In this document: positions 6,176 to 13,748 of the stretch, in pieces
How positions within the stretch are numbered: position 1 is the first letter of the stretch
Layout of the letters: every line of letters starts with the position of its first letter
From: Thermoplasmata archaeon
Lineage (GTDB): Archaea > Thermoplasmatota > Thermoplasmata > Lutacidiplasmatales > UBA184
Reading direction: 5' to 3'
DNA: 19,963 nt
Assembly (NCBI GenBank): GCA_030039715.1
Contig: JASHVA010000210.1
Location: forward strand, 1 to 19,963
Notes under the pieces: generated by a model
Seen by the model: the letters and a program-made list of their open reading frames with translations, nothing else
What the model was told of the DNA's origin: nothing
The model's database searches: none
Translations under genes and position numbers: made by a program

Positions 6176-7773
6176 GGCGACTCGCCGAGCGTGGTCTGCA
6201 CGGTCTTCGGCCGGGGCGGAGGGAGGCCGCGGCCCGCGGCGGCCTCCGCCTCGACCTCCTCGAGCATCGCGTGCATCCGGCGCTCGCGCGAGGAGGCGGC
6301 GCGGTGGAGTCCGACGTCGCGGGTCCCTTCGGCCACGAGGACGAGCACCCTCCCGGTCCGGGCCCGCCCGGTCCGGCCGCGGCGCTGGATCGTGCGGATC
6401 ACGTCCGGGATCGGCTCGTAGAAGACGACGAGGTCGGTCGCGGGGATGTCGAGCCCCTCCTCGGCGACCGACGTCGCGACGAGCGCGTTCACCCGACCCT
6501 CGCGAAAGCCGTCGAGCAGCGCCACCTGCTCCTTCTGGGAGAGCCCGACGTCGCTCCCGTGGGTCGCCTGCCCGACGAAGCGGGCGGCCCGAACTCCCGG
6601 GTCGTGGAGCCGTTCGAGCTCCTCGACGAGCCGGTCGACGGTGTCGCGGTACTGTGCGAAGACGATCACCCGCGCGTCGGGCTTCCGCGCGAGCTCGTCC
6701 GCGACGATCTCGACGACCTTCGCCACCTTCGGATGCTCGACCGTGATCTGGTCGAGGCGCCGGCGGACCTCCACGACGTCCGGGTCGGCGAGGAACGCTC
6801 GCTGCGCCGGCGTCATCCGGCGCCCCGGCGGGGGCGTCTGGCGACGCAGGAACTCCCGCAGGGAGTCGACGCCCTGGCTCTCGGCGAGCTCGAGCGCGTG
6901 GAGCCCCTTCATGGCGACGGCCTGCGCCGTCACCGCCTTCCACAGGTTCGGCGCCGACTCGCCGGCCGCGCGACCCGCCTCGATCGCCCGGTGGAGCCGC
7001 GTCCCGACATCGAGGAGCGCCCGCCGGCTCGCCTCCCCCGCCGGGAGGAGCCCGAGCTCCCGCAACGTGTCGACCGGTCCCGCGACCGCCGCGCGCAGCC
7101 GGATGGCGAGGTCGCGGACCTCGGCCGGTACCGGCACCTCGACCGTCTCGACGCCGATCCCGTGGATGTACGGCAGCACGTCGGGGGACCGGTCGGTGCG
7201 GTACTCGAAGCGCTCGATGCCGAGGTGGTTCCAGACCTCGCGGATTCGGGCGAGGCTACCGCCGGGCGACGCGGTCATCGCGAGCACCCGGGCGGCCGGG
7301 CCGTCGCGGTTCGCGCGTCCGATCGCGACGTACGGGTAATCGCCCACGGCGCGGTGCGCCTCGTCGAAGACGAGGAGCGAGAACGTCGAGAGGGGGAACC
7401 CGCCCTCGGCGAGGTCGTTCGCGATCACCTGGGGGGTCGCCACGACGACCTGCGGGGGCCGCAGTAGGTCGGCCCGACGCTCGGGCGGGATCGCGCCCGT
7501 GAGCGCGAGCGGCTCGGGGGCGAAGAGCGTCGCGGCGACCGAGCGGGCGTGCTGCACGACCAGCGGCCGCGTCGGCGCGAGGAACAAGATCGATCGCGTC
7601 GGCTCGCGAAGGAGGTATTCGGCGATGACGCGGAGCGCGATCGCGGTCTTGCCGAGCCCGGTGGGGAGGACGACGAGCGTGTTGTGCGCGACCGCGGTCG
7701 CGGCGATCCGTTCCTGGTAGAGCCGGTCGTCGAGGACCCCCGAGCGGATCCTCGGATGCTCGACCGCGGCCAC
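6172..7773 (-). CDS. hef: Hef-like superfamily 2 helicase without nuclease domain
   Basis: An archaeal relative of FANCM/Mph1 that remodels stalled replication forks. Its 533 aa cover the helicase: Q-region LYQERIA (19-25), Walker A PTGLGKTA (37-44), APTRPL, DEAH box (137-140), TASPGG (167-172), a helical insert at about 215-330, FAQYRDTVD, ATSVAEEGLDIP (433-444) and motif VI QRRGRTGR (463-470). The XPF-type nuclease and HhH domains found at the C-terminus of classic Hef are absent: the protein ends about 60 residues after motif VI with VQTTLGESP, which loosely resembles a PCNA-binding tail. The start is GTG with GGGAGG 5 nt upstream. An XPF nuclease encoded elsewhere could complement it. Confidence 0.88.
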   Translation of the reverse strand: MAAVEHPRIRSGVLDDRLYQERIAATAVAHNTLVVLPTGLGKTAIALRVIAEYLLREPTRSILFLAPTRPLVVQHARSVAATLFAPEPLALTGAIPPERRADLLRPPQVVVATPQVIANDLAEGGFPLSTFSLLVFDEAHRAVGDYPYVAIGRANRDGPAARVLAMTASPGGSLARIREVWNHLGIERFEYRTDRSPDVLPYIHGIGVETVEVPVPAEVRDLAIRLRAAVAGPVDTLRELGLLPAGEASRRALLDVGTRLHRAIEAGRAAGESAPNLWKAVTAQAVAMKGLHALELAESQGVDSLREFLRRQTPPPGRRMTPAQRAFLADPDVVEVRRRLDQITVEHPKVAKVVEIVADELARKPDARVIVFAQYRDTVDRLVEELERLHDPGVRAARFVGQATHGSDVGLSQKEQVALLDGFREGRVNALVATSVAEEGLDIPATDLVVFYEPIPDVIRTIQRRGRTGRARTGRVLVLVAEGTRDVGLHRAASSRERRMHAMLEEVEAEAAAGRGLPPPRPKTVQTTLGESP

Positions 7774-7778
7774 CGGCG

Positions 7779-7784
7779 CCTCCC
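7779..7784 (-). promoter_or_regulatory. Shine-Dalgarno for the Hef-like helicase
   Basis: GGGAGG on the minus strand lies 5 nt before the GTG at 7773 and supports that start over the lack of an ATG. It implies a short leader, unlike most genes in this window. Confidence 0.55.
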
Positions 7785-7806
7785 TCGCCGGCGGGAGCGG
7801 GGAGGG

Positions 7807-7816
7807 ATTTATTACG
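7807..7816. promoter_or_regulatory. Shared TATA element between hef and the glycosyltransferase
   Basis: ATTTATTACG is the only AT-rich word in the 62-nt divergent gap. It is centred 25 nt before the plus-strand ATG at 7836 (leaderless) and about 38 nt before the minus-strand GTG at 7773 (about 12-nt leader carrying the Shine-Dalgarno). Confidence 0.6.
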
Positions 7817-7835
7817 ACCGGGCTACGCGGGGGCG

Positions 7836-8984
7836 ATGCTCCCGTGGTGGTGGACGGCCGTTCTGCTCGTCGCCGCGACCCTGGTCCTGCTCTATCAGGG
7901 CGCGGCGATCCTCCTCGCCTACCTCGTGACCCGGCTCGCCCCCACCCCGCTCGGGGCCGAAGGCGCGGCCCCCCCGTACGGCCACGTCAGCGTGGTCATC
8001 GCGGCCCGTAACGAGGAGGACGACCTCGGCCCGACGCTCGACGACCTCCTCGCCCAGGATTACCCGGACCTCGACATCGTCGTCGTCGACGGCGGGTCGA
8101 CCGACCGCACGCGGGAGGTCGCCGCGGCGCGAGGTCCCCGGGTCCGCGTGCTCCCCGAGCCTCCGCTCCCGGACGGCTGGGTCGGGAAGAGCTGGGGATG
8201 CTGGAACGGCGCCCGGGCGACCAGCGGCCCCTGGCTGCTCTTCGTCGACGCCGACGTCCGCGCGGTCCCGAGCGCCGTGCGGACGGTGCTCGCCTGGGCG
8301 GTCCGTGAGTCCGCGGACCTCGCCACGATCGGACCGAAGGTGGAGATGGTCGGCTTCTGGGAACGGGTCGTCCTCCCGATGTTCGTCCAGCGCGTGCTCC
8401 TCTTCTACCGGCCGCCGCGGCTGGACCGGCGGGGCCGACGCGTCGCCGTGGCGAACGGCCAGTTCTGGCTGACCCGCCGCTCGGCCTACGACGCGATGGG
8501 GGGCCATGCCGCCGTGAAACGCGCGATCGTCGAGGACGTCGCGATCGGCAAGCGGTACCGGGACGCCGGCCTCCGCCTCCGCTTCGCCTGGGCCCCCGAG
8601 CTCGGACGGACCCGGATGTACCGCGACCGGCACGAGATGTTCGAGGGCCTCCTCAAGAACGCCCACGGCCTCGAGTTCTCCGCCGCCCGGCAGCTCGGCC
8701 TCGCGGCGAGCCTGATCGGCTTCTACCTCCTGCCCCTCGGCCTGCTCCCGCTCAGCCTCGCGACGGGCTCGCTGCTCCTGACCGGCGTCGGGGCCTTCCT
8801 CTGGGTGGCGCTCTTCGGGAAGCACGTCGCCTTCTACCGGGTCCTCGACGTTCCGGCCGCCTACGGTCTCCTCTACCCGGTCGCCGTCGGCTACTACGTG
8901 GTGCTGGCGCTCACGTCGTTCTCCCGGGGCGTTCGGGGCACGCCGGTCACCTGGAAGGGGCGGCCGTACCCGCTCGACAGCTAG
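7836..8984 (+). CDS. Membrane family 2 glycosyltransferase
   Basis: A 382-aa GT2 enzyme, predicted to transfer a sugar from a nucleotide or lipid-linked donor at the cytoplasmic membrane face. One N-terminal membrane helix (about 7-32) is followed by a GT-A domain with VVIAARNEE (53-61), VVVDGGSTD (82-90), the metal-binding FVDADV (136-141), NGQFWLTRR (207-215) and the acceptor-side ED (233-234). Three C-terminal helices occupy about 288-362. The layout and the GTPVTWKGRPY end recall glycosyltransferases near carotenoid and glycolipid genes, but the acceptor is unknown. No carotenoid genes are next to it. The ATG at 7836 fits the TATA spacing. Confidence 0.88.
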   Translation: MLPWWWTAVLLVAATLVLLYQGAAILLAYLVTRLAPTPLGAEGAAPPYGHVSVVIAARNEEDDLGPTLDDLLAQDYPDLDIVVVDGGSTDRTREVAAARGPRVRVLPEPPLPDGWVGKSWGCWNGARATSGPWLLFVDADVRAVPSAVRTVLAWAVRESADLATIGPKVEMVGFWERVVLPMFVQRVLLFYRPPRLDRRGRRVAVANGQFWLTRRSAYDAMGGHAAVKRAIVEDVAIGKRYRDAGLRLRFAWAPELGRTRMYRDRHEMFEGLLKNAHGLEFSAARQLGLAASLIGFYLLPLGLLPLSLATGSLLLTGVGAFLWVALFGKHVAFYRVLDVPAAYGLLYPVAVGYYVVLALTSFSRGVRGTPVTWKGRPYPLDS

Positions 8985-9019
8985 GTCGACCCGCGACAAC
9001 CGCTAAGTGGTCGACCCGC
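8984..9019 (+). promoter_or_regulatory. Direct repeats GGTCGACCCGC flanking a weak TATA, upstream of ALDH
   Basis: Two identical 11-bp copies at 8984-8994 and 9009-9019 are spaced 25 nt apart. A weak TATA-like CGCTAAGTG (9001-9009) sits between them, about 28 nt before the ALDH start. The repeat unit contains the palindrome GTCGAC. It could bind a regulator of the ALDH gene. Confidence 0.4.
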
Positions 9020-9034
9020 CTCGAACGCCCGGCG

Positions 9035-10513
9035 ATGGCGACCGCGTCCGAGACGACCTACGAGCTCCTCATCGGGGGCCGCGAGGTGCCGGCGAGCAGC
9101 GGAGAGCTCCGCCCGGTCCTCGACCCGGCCACGAACGCCGAGTTCGCCCGGGCGGCCGTCGCGCGCCGCGACGACGCGCGGACGGCGCTCGAGGCCGCCG
9201 ACCGGGCGTTCCGCGAGTCGAACTGGGCCACGGACGACGGCGCCCGTCGGGCCCGCGCGCTCCAGAAGCTCGCCGGGCTCCTCGAATCGCAGGCGGAGTC
9301 GTTCGCCCGGCTCGAGACCCGGAACATGGGGAAGCCGCTGCGCGAGTCGCGCGGGGACATCGCCTACGTGGTCCGGACGGTCGAGTACTTCGCCGGCCTC
9401 GCCGACAAGCTCGAGGGCGAGACGATCCCGGTGCCGGGGTCCCGGTTCGACTACACCGTCCGAGAACCGCTCGGCGTCACCGTCCACCTCGCGCCCTGGA
9501 ACTACCCGCTCCTGCTCGCGGCCCGCTCGGTCGTGCCCGCCCTCGCGGCGGGGAACGCGGTCGTCCTGAAGCCCGCCAGCCTCACGCCGCTCACGGCGAT
9601 CGCCTTCGCCCGGCTCGCGAAGGCGGCGGGAATCCCCGACGGGATCCTCAACGTCGTCGCCGGGCCCGGCACCGAGGTCGGCGAGGCCCTCGTCGACGAC
9701 CCGCGCTGCGCCTCGGTGACGCTCACCGGGAGCGGGGAGGTCGGCCGTCGGATCGCGGAGCTCGCGTCCCGTCGCCTCGTCCCGGCGACCCTCGAGCTCG
9801 GGGGGAAGGGGCCGGTCGTCGTCTTCGCGGACGCGGACCTCGAGCGGACCGCGAAGGCGATCGGCTACGGCATCTTCGGCAACGCCGGACAGATGTGCTG
9901 GGCCGCGTCGCGCCTCCTCGTCCACGAGAGCCTGCGCGCCCCGCTCCTCGAACGGGTGCGGGCGATCGCGGAGGGATTGAAGCTCGGGCCGGGCGTCGAG
10001 GACGGCGTCGAGATGGGCCCGCTCGTCTCGCGGGAGCAGGCGGCCCGGGTCCTCGAGTACGTGGAGGTCGCCCGGCACGACGGCGGCACGGTCGTGACCG
10101 GCGGCTCCAAACCCGACGCGGAACGCCTCGCGGCCGGTAACTTCGTCCGGCCGACCGTCCTCGCGGACGTCCCGACGACCTCGCGCGCGGTCCGGGAGGA
10201 GATCTTCGGACCGGTCCTCGCGGTCTCGTCGTTCTCGGACGTCGAGGAGGCGGTGCGCGGGGCGAACGATACGCCGTACGGCCTCCTCGCCGCGCTCTGG
10301 ACCCGCGACCTCGCGACGGCCCACTCGGTCGCCCGCCGGCTCGAGTCGGGGATGGTCGTCATCAACGAGGCCCCCGTCACCTTCCCGCAGACCCCGTTCG
10401 CCGGCGCGAAGGCGAGCGGCCTCGGCTTCGAGCAGGGCGCCCACGCCCTCGAGCCGTTCACCCGTCGCAAGAACGTCCTCGTCAACCTCGGACCGCCGAA
10501 GCGGAAGGCGTAG
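9035..10513 (+). CDS. NAD(P)-dependent aldehyde dehydrogenase
   Basis: A 492-aa member of the ALDH superfamily that oxidises an aldehyde to a carboxylic acid. The catalytic set is complete: Asn156 in APWNYP, Lys179 in LKPAS, the cofactor loop TGSGEVG (231-237), Glu254 in LELGGKGP and the nucleophile Cys288 in GNAGQMCWA. The C-terminal EIFGPVLAV and PFAGAKASGLG blocks are also present. Length is normal. Substrate cannot be read from the sequence; succinate-semialdehyde, betaine-aldehyde and general aliphatic types all share these motifs. It starts 50 nt after the glycosyltransferase and has its own candidate control region, so it is probably a separate unit. Confidence 0.93.
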   Translation: MATASETTYELLIGGREVPASSGELRPVLDPATNAEFARAAVARRDDARTALEAADRAFRESNWATDDGARRARALQKLAGLLESQAESFARLETRNMGKPLRESRGDIAYVVRTVEYFAGLADKLEGETIPVPGSRFDYTVREPLGVTVHLAPWNYPLLLAARSVVPALAAGNAVVLKPASLTPLTAIAFARLAKAAGIPDGILNVVAGPGTEVGEALVDDPRCASVTLTGSGEVGRRIAELASRRLVPATLELGGKGPVVVFADADLERTAKAIGYGIFGNAGQMCWAASRLLVHESLRAPLLERVRAIAEGLKLGPGVEDGVEMGPLVSREQAARVLEYVEVARHDGGTVVTGGSKPDAERLAAGNFVRPTVLADVPTTSRAVREEIFGPVLAVSSFSDVEEAVRGANDTPYGLLAALWTRDLATAHSVARRLESGMVVINEAPVTFPQTPFAGAKASGLGFEQGAHALEPFTRRKNVLVNLGPPKRKA

Positions 10514-10522
10514 CCGACCGCC

Positions 10523-10546
10523 GGGTTCGTACGAAACCCCAAAAGA
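10523..10546 (+). promoter_or_regulatory. Palindrome TTCGTACGAA with adjacent TATA element
   Basis: TTCGTACGAA (10526-10535) is a perfect 10-bp dyad, flanked by GGG and A-CCC to make a near-perfect 17-nt inverted repeat. It abuts the AAAAG promoter word at 10541-10545, which is centred 26 nt before the GTG at 10569. The arrangement fits a regulator site just upstream of TATA for the zinc-ribbon surface protein; a 3' hairpin for the ALDH gene (stop 10513) is the alternative. Confidence 0.5.
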
Positions 10547-10568
10547 AGGCCCCCGGGTCGTTCGGCCG

Positions 10569-11195
10569 GTGTCCGACGCCCCAGCGACCGACGGCACGTG
10601 GGGCACGTGCAGCTTCTGCGGCGTCGCCGTGCCGGCGGGCGCGTCGAACTGCCCGATCTGCGGGGCCGCGAACCCGATCCCCGCCGGGGCGCTCGCGACC
10701 GCGGCCCGCCCGGTGCGCCGACGGATCCGCCTCTGGAACACGCTCCGCACGGCGATCGTGATCGCGGTCGCGGTCGGGCTGGCCTACACGCTCATCTCCT
10801 CCGCGCTGAGCGGGCCCCCGACGATCCCCGACCCGCTCACGACCTCGGGGATGTACACGCTCGCCCCGGGGAACTTCACCGTGATCGCGGGGAACATCAC
10901 GGGCGGCGACTACATCCAGGGCAACTACACGTCGGTGAGCCCCCCCGGGATCGAGATCTCCGTGGCGGTCTACAACTCGAGCGAGTGGTCGTGGTTCACG
11001 AACGGGACCGGCTCGCCCGGCGTGCAGTGGAACAACACCCCGACGTGGGACGGGGCGATCGTCTTCGCGGCCCCGTACACCGACATGTACTACTTCGTGT
11101 TCACGAACGTCCTCCCGCCGTCGAGCGGGATCACGGTCCACGTCTACATCGCGACGGTCTACGAGTCCGACGTCGCGGAGGACGGCGGGATCTGA
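10569..11195 (+). CDS. Zinc-ribbon, single-pass surface protein with many N-glycosylation sites
   Basis: A 208-aa protein not assignable to a named family. Residues 14-31 form a zinc ribbon (CSFC...CPIC), followed by a basic stretch (about 48-56) and one membrane helix (about 61-80). The remaining 125 residues are predicted to be outside the cell. That part is Thr/Asn/Tyr-rich and holds six N-glycosylation sequons at N102, N109, N119, N136, N145 and N155, suggesting a beta-rich, glycosylated domain. The positive residues before the helix agree with a cytoplasmic zinc ribbon. The start is GTG, supported by TATA spacing. It ends 3 nt from the convergent kptA. Confidence 0.82.
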   Translation: MSDAPATDGTWGTCSFCGVAVPAGASNCPICGAANPIPAGALATAARPVRRRIRLWNTLRTAIVIAVAVGLAYTLISSALSGPPTIPDPLTTSGMYTLAPGNFTVIAGNITGGDYIQGNYTSVSPPGIEISVAVYNSSEWSWFTNGTGSPGVQWNNTPTWDGAIVFAAPYTDMYYFVFTNVLPPSSGITVHVYIATVYESDVAEDGGI

Positions 11196-11198
11196 GTC

Positions 11199-11873
11199 TC
11201 AGTCGGGGTCGGCGCGCTCCGACGGCCCGGGCGGCGGCGCGAACTCGGTCCGCCGGAGGTACTGGGACGGCACCTGGTCGACCAGGAAGACCGTCTTCCC
11301 GGCCTGCATGATGACGATCCCGTCCGCGCGGGCCCGCGCGGCGTCGACCTCGAGGACGACCGGCTGCGGCGTCCGGACCGAGCCCGCCGAGTGGGCGTCG
11401 CCGGCGGTCTTCGACAGGTGGACCTTCTTGCGGTCCGACGGCTTGAGGCCGACCTCGAGGACGATCGCGGCCTCCTCCTCCGTCACCGGGTAGTAGAGGT
11501 GGTCGGGGATGTTCTCGGTCGGAAGGTCGAGCTCGACGTCGACGGTATGGGCGTACGTCGCGCGGATGCGGTCGTCGCGGACCTCGTAGCGGCCCTTCGG
11601 GTCGGTCTCCGCGATCGCGATCAGGTGCTGCGGCCGGAGCCAGTGGTAGGCGGGATGCTTCTGACCGATCGCCCGCACGATCTGCGGCAGCGAGACCCAG
11701 CCGTGCGCGTCGATCGGCAGCTGGTACCGGTCCGGGAAGTGCCGGAGGATGCCCGTGAGGATCCTCCCGAGATGGTCGAGCTCCCGGTCGTTCATCAGGA
11801 ACTTCCCCGGCTGGCCGCAGACCGGGCAGCTCTCGGCGCGGAAGTGGCCGTGCTGGGCGCACTCCTTCAGCAT
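11199..11873 (-). CDS. kptA: RNA 2'-phosphotransferase (Tpt1/KptA)
   Basis: Transfers an internal RNA 2'-phosphate to NAD+, giving ADP-ribose 1'',2''-cyclic phosphate and nicotinamide. The 224-aa protein begins with a small cysteine/histidine cluster (C5, H8/H10, C16, C19) typical of archaeal forms. The family pattern follows: LRHFPDRY with Arg44-His45, DAHGWVSL (55-62), IRATYAHT (103-110), HLYYPV (125-130) and KKVHLS (149-154). Its natural role in archaea is unclear, because archaeal tRNA ligation does not leave a 2'-phosphate. It follows rpoL after 16 nt with a GGGAGGT Shine-Dalgarno (11884-11890), so the two are co-transcribed. Confidence 0.9.
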   Translation of the reverse strand: MLKECAQHGHFRAESCPVCGQPGKFLMNDRELDHLGRILTGILRHFPDRYQLPIDAHGWVSLPQIVRAIGQKHPAYHWLRPQHLIAIAETDPKGRYEVRDDRIRATYAHTVDVELDLPTENIPDHLYYPVTEEEAAIVLEVGLKPSDRKKVHLSKTAGDAHSAGSVRTPQPVVLEVDAARARADGIVIMQAGKTVFLVDQVPSQYLRRTEFAPPPGPSERADPD

Positions 11874-11883
11874 CGGTCGAGCG

Positions 11884-11890
11884 ACCTCCC
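11884..11890 (-). promoter_or_regulatory. Shine-Dalgarno for kptA
   Basis: GGGAGGT on the minus strand, 10 nt before the ATG at 11873 and touching the rpoL stop codon. It fixes the kptA start and marks it as an inner operon gene. Confidence 0.6.
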
Positions 11891-12177
11891 TACGCCTTGA
11901 CCTTGTCCGCCTTCTTCTCGAAGTCGGTCAAAAGGTCGCCGTAGAGGTCGGCGAGGTCCTTCAGGACCCGCTTCAGCACCTGCTGGGGCTTCTCGCCCTT
12001 CGTCTTCACGACGAGGGTCGGTCGCTCGAGGTACGGGTGCCCGAGGTAGTAGCGGGCCTCGACCACCTTCTCCTCCTTCTGAAGCGCCTCGACCAGCGGG
12101 ATGAGGAGCGTCTCCTCGCCTCGCGGTAGCTCGACGCGGAGGAGGTCGTTCGACTTCTCGACGACGCGCAGCTCCAT
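11890..12177 (-). CDS. rpoL: DNA-directed RNA polymerase subunit L (Rpo11)
   Basis: The small assembly subunit equivalent to eukaryotic Rpb11, which pairs with subunit D to nucleate the polymerase. The 95-aa protein has the family pattern: MELRVVEKSNDLLRVELPRG at the start, then ETLLIPLVEALQ, the VVEARYYLGHPYLERPTLVV core, and a long C-terminal helix. I chose the ATG at 12177 because MELRV is the usual beginning; an upstream ATG at 12216 would add 13 residues and lies on the TATA-like TTATGAAC (12213-12220). It leads an operon with kptA. Confidence 0.92.
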   Translation of the reverse strand: MELRVVEKSNDLLRVELPRGEETLLIPLVEALQKEEKVVEARYYLGHPYLERPTLVVKTKGEKPQQVLKRVLKDLADLYGDLLTDFEKKADKVKA

Positions 12178-12278
12178 GCGGGGTACCGGAGGTCGGCCCA
12201 CCAACGCTCGGTTCATAACGGTGGCGGGGCGCTCGGCGGACCCCCGGCCCCCCTCGGCGACCCGCTCGTCCCGACGTG

Positions 12279-12304
12279 GATATAACCGCCGCCGGCTCGG
12301 CGGT
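12279..12304 (+). promoter_or_regulatory. purD promoter with overlapping inverted repeat
   Basis: GATATAAC at 12279-12286 is a strong TATA box about 32 nt before the purD ATG at 12315, implying a leader of only a few nucleotides. Right after it, ACCGCCG (12285-12291) and CGGCGGT (12298-12304) form a 7-bp inverted repeat around a 6-nt spacer, in the usual position for a repressor. The box rules out starts upstream of it. Confidence 0.6.
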
Positions 12305-12314
12305 ATGGGTCCGC

Positions 12315-13721
12315 ATGCGATTCCTCCTCGTCGGCGGGGGCGCCCGAGAGCACGCCATCGGCGCGGCCCTGGTCCGGGCGGGCGCCGAGGTCGTCGTCGC
12401 GAGCGCGAACGCGAACCCGGGCCTCGAGCGCCTCGCGGCGGCGTCGGCCCGGATCGACCCGACCGAAGCCGCGGCGGTCGTCGAGTTCGCGCGCCGCACC
12501 CGGGCCGAGTTCGCGGCGGTCGGGCCGGAAGCCCCGCTCGCCGCGGGCGTCGCCGATGCCCTCCGCGCCGCCGAGGTCCCGACCGTCGGGCCGGGGAAGG
12601 ACGGAGCCCGGATCGAGTCGTCGAAGGCGTTCTGCCGGGAGCTCCTCGCCCGGCACGGCATCGTCGCCTCCCCGAAGGTCGTGACGCCGGCGAGCGTCGA
12701 GGAGGTCGACCGCGCGGTCGCCCAGTTCGCCGGTCCGTTCGTGGTGAAGCCGGACGGGCTCACGGCGGGCAAGGGCGTCTGGGTGCAGGGCGCGGACTTC
12801 CTCGACCCGAAGGAGGGCGCGGTCTACGCGAAGTCGCTCCTCCTCCAGGGCGGGCGCGTCCTCCTCGAGGAGAAGCTCGAGGGCGAGGAGTTCAGTCAGA
12901 TGGCGTTCGTCACCGACGACGGCGTCTATCCGATGCCGGCGGTCCAGGATTTCAAGCGGGCGCTCGAAGGGAACCGCGGCGGCAACACCGGTGGGATGGG
13001 CTCGTACTCGCAGCGCGACCACCTCCTGCCGTTCCTCCCTCCGGCCGACCGGGAGGCGGCGATCGAGATCGTCCGGAAGACGGCGGGGGCGCTCCGCGCG
13101 GAGGGGATATCGTACCGCGGCGTCCTCTACGGCGGCTTCATGCTCACCGCCGGCGGGCCCGTGCTCGTCGAGTACAACGCGCGGTTCGGCGACCCCGAGG
13201 GGATCAACGCGCTCACGCTGTACGAGGAGGGGAACTTCGCGGCCCTGCTCGCGGGCGTCGCGACCGGCCGCGTCGACCCGAACCTCGTCCGGTTCCGGCT
13301 CCGCTCCACCGTGGTGAAGTACCTCGTCCCGCCCGGCTACGGCGACCGGCCGCGACCGGGCGGCGTGCTCGAGCTCGACCTCCCCGAGATCGAGGCGGAG
13401 GGCGTGCACGTCCTCTACGGTGCCGTGGAGGCGGCCGGGCCGGGCGCCGTCCGCCTCGGGAGCGGCCGGGGGGTCGCGCTCGTCGGGGAGGCGAGCGCCA
13501 TCCACGAGGCGGGGAGCCGCGTCGAGGCCGCGCTCCGCCACGTCCGCGGCGACTACTACGTCCGCCACGACATCGGCACGAAGGAGGACCTCGCCCGGCG
13601 GGTCGAGCACCTGCGCCAGCTCCGCGCCCCCGGGGCGAAGCCGTCGCCCCTCCCGCTCAGCGTCGCGGCGCCGGACGCCCCGCCGTCGAGCGCGGGGACG
13701 CCCGAGCAGCTCCACGGCTGA
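12315..13721 (+). CDS. purD: Phosphoribosylamine-glycine ligase (GAR synthetase)
   Basis: Second step of purine synthesis: joins phosphoribosylamine and glycine using ATP. The 468-aa ATP-grasp enzyme shows LLVGGGAREHAIG (4-16), VGPEAPLAAGVAD (69-81), the ATP-grasp KPDGLTAGKGV (145-155), EGEEFSQMAF (189-198), GGNTGGMGSYS (222-232) and the metal-site EYNARFGDPE (286-295). About 35 extra residues rich in Pro, Ala and Ser follow the last conserved block, longer than usual. The ATG at 12315 is set by MRFLLVGGG and by the TATA box. No other pur gene is next to it. Confidence 0.94.
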   Translation: MRFLLVGGGAREHAIGAALVRAGAEVVVASANANPGLERLAAASARIDPTEAAAVVEFARRTRAEFAAVGPEAPLAAGVADALRAAEVPTVGPGKDGARIESSKAFCRELLARHGIVASPKVVTPASVEEVDRAVAQFAGPFVVKPDGLTAGKGVWVQGADFLDPKEGAVYAKSLLLQGGRVLLEEKLEGEEFSQMAFVTDDGVYPMPAVQDFKRALEGNRGGNTGGMGSYSQRDHLLPFLPPADREAAIEIVRKTAGALRAEGISYRGVLYGGFMLTAGGPVLVEYNARFGDPEGINALTLYEEGNFAALLAGVATGRVDPNLVRFRLRSTVVKYLVPPGYGDRPRPGGVLELDLPEIEAEGVHVLYGAVEAAGPGAVRLGSGRGVALVGEASAIHEAGSRVEAALRHVRGDYYVRHDIGTKEDLARRVEHLRQLRAPGAKPSPLPLSVAAPDAPPSSAGTPEQLHG

Positions 13722-13748
13722 TCGGCTCGGACGGGAGCGGGGCGACCG

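Noticed and set aside
7812..10750. Long minus-strand frames opposite the glycosyltransferase and ALDH
   Set aside because: Antisense shadows dominated by Arg, Glu and Asp; no family features.
11193..11203. Short palindrome around the convergent stops of the surface protein and kptA (CTGAGTCTCAG)
   Set aside because: Only 5-bp arms with one central base; too small to hold as a terminator.
12276..12314. Upstream extension of purD
   Set aside because: It would place the start before or within the TATA box; the conserved N-terminus begins at 12315.
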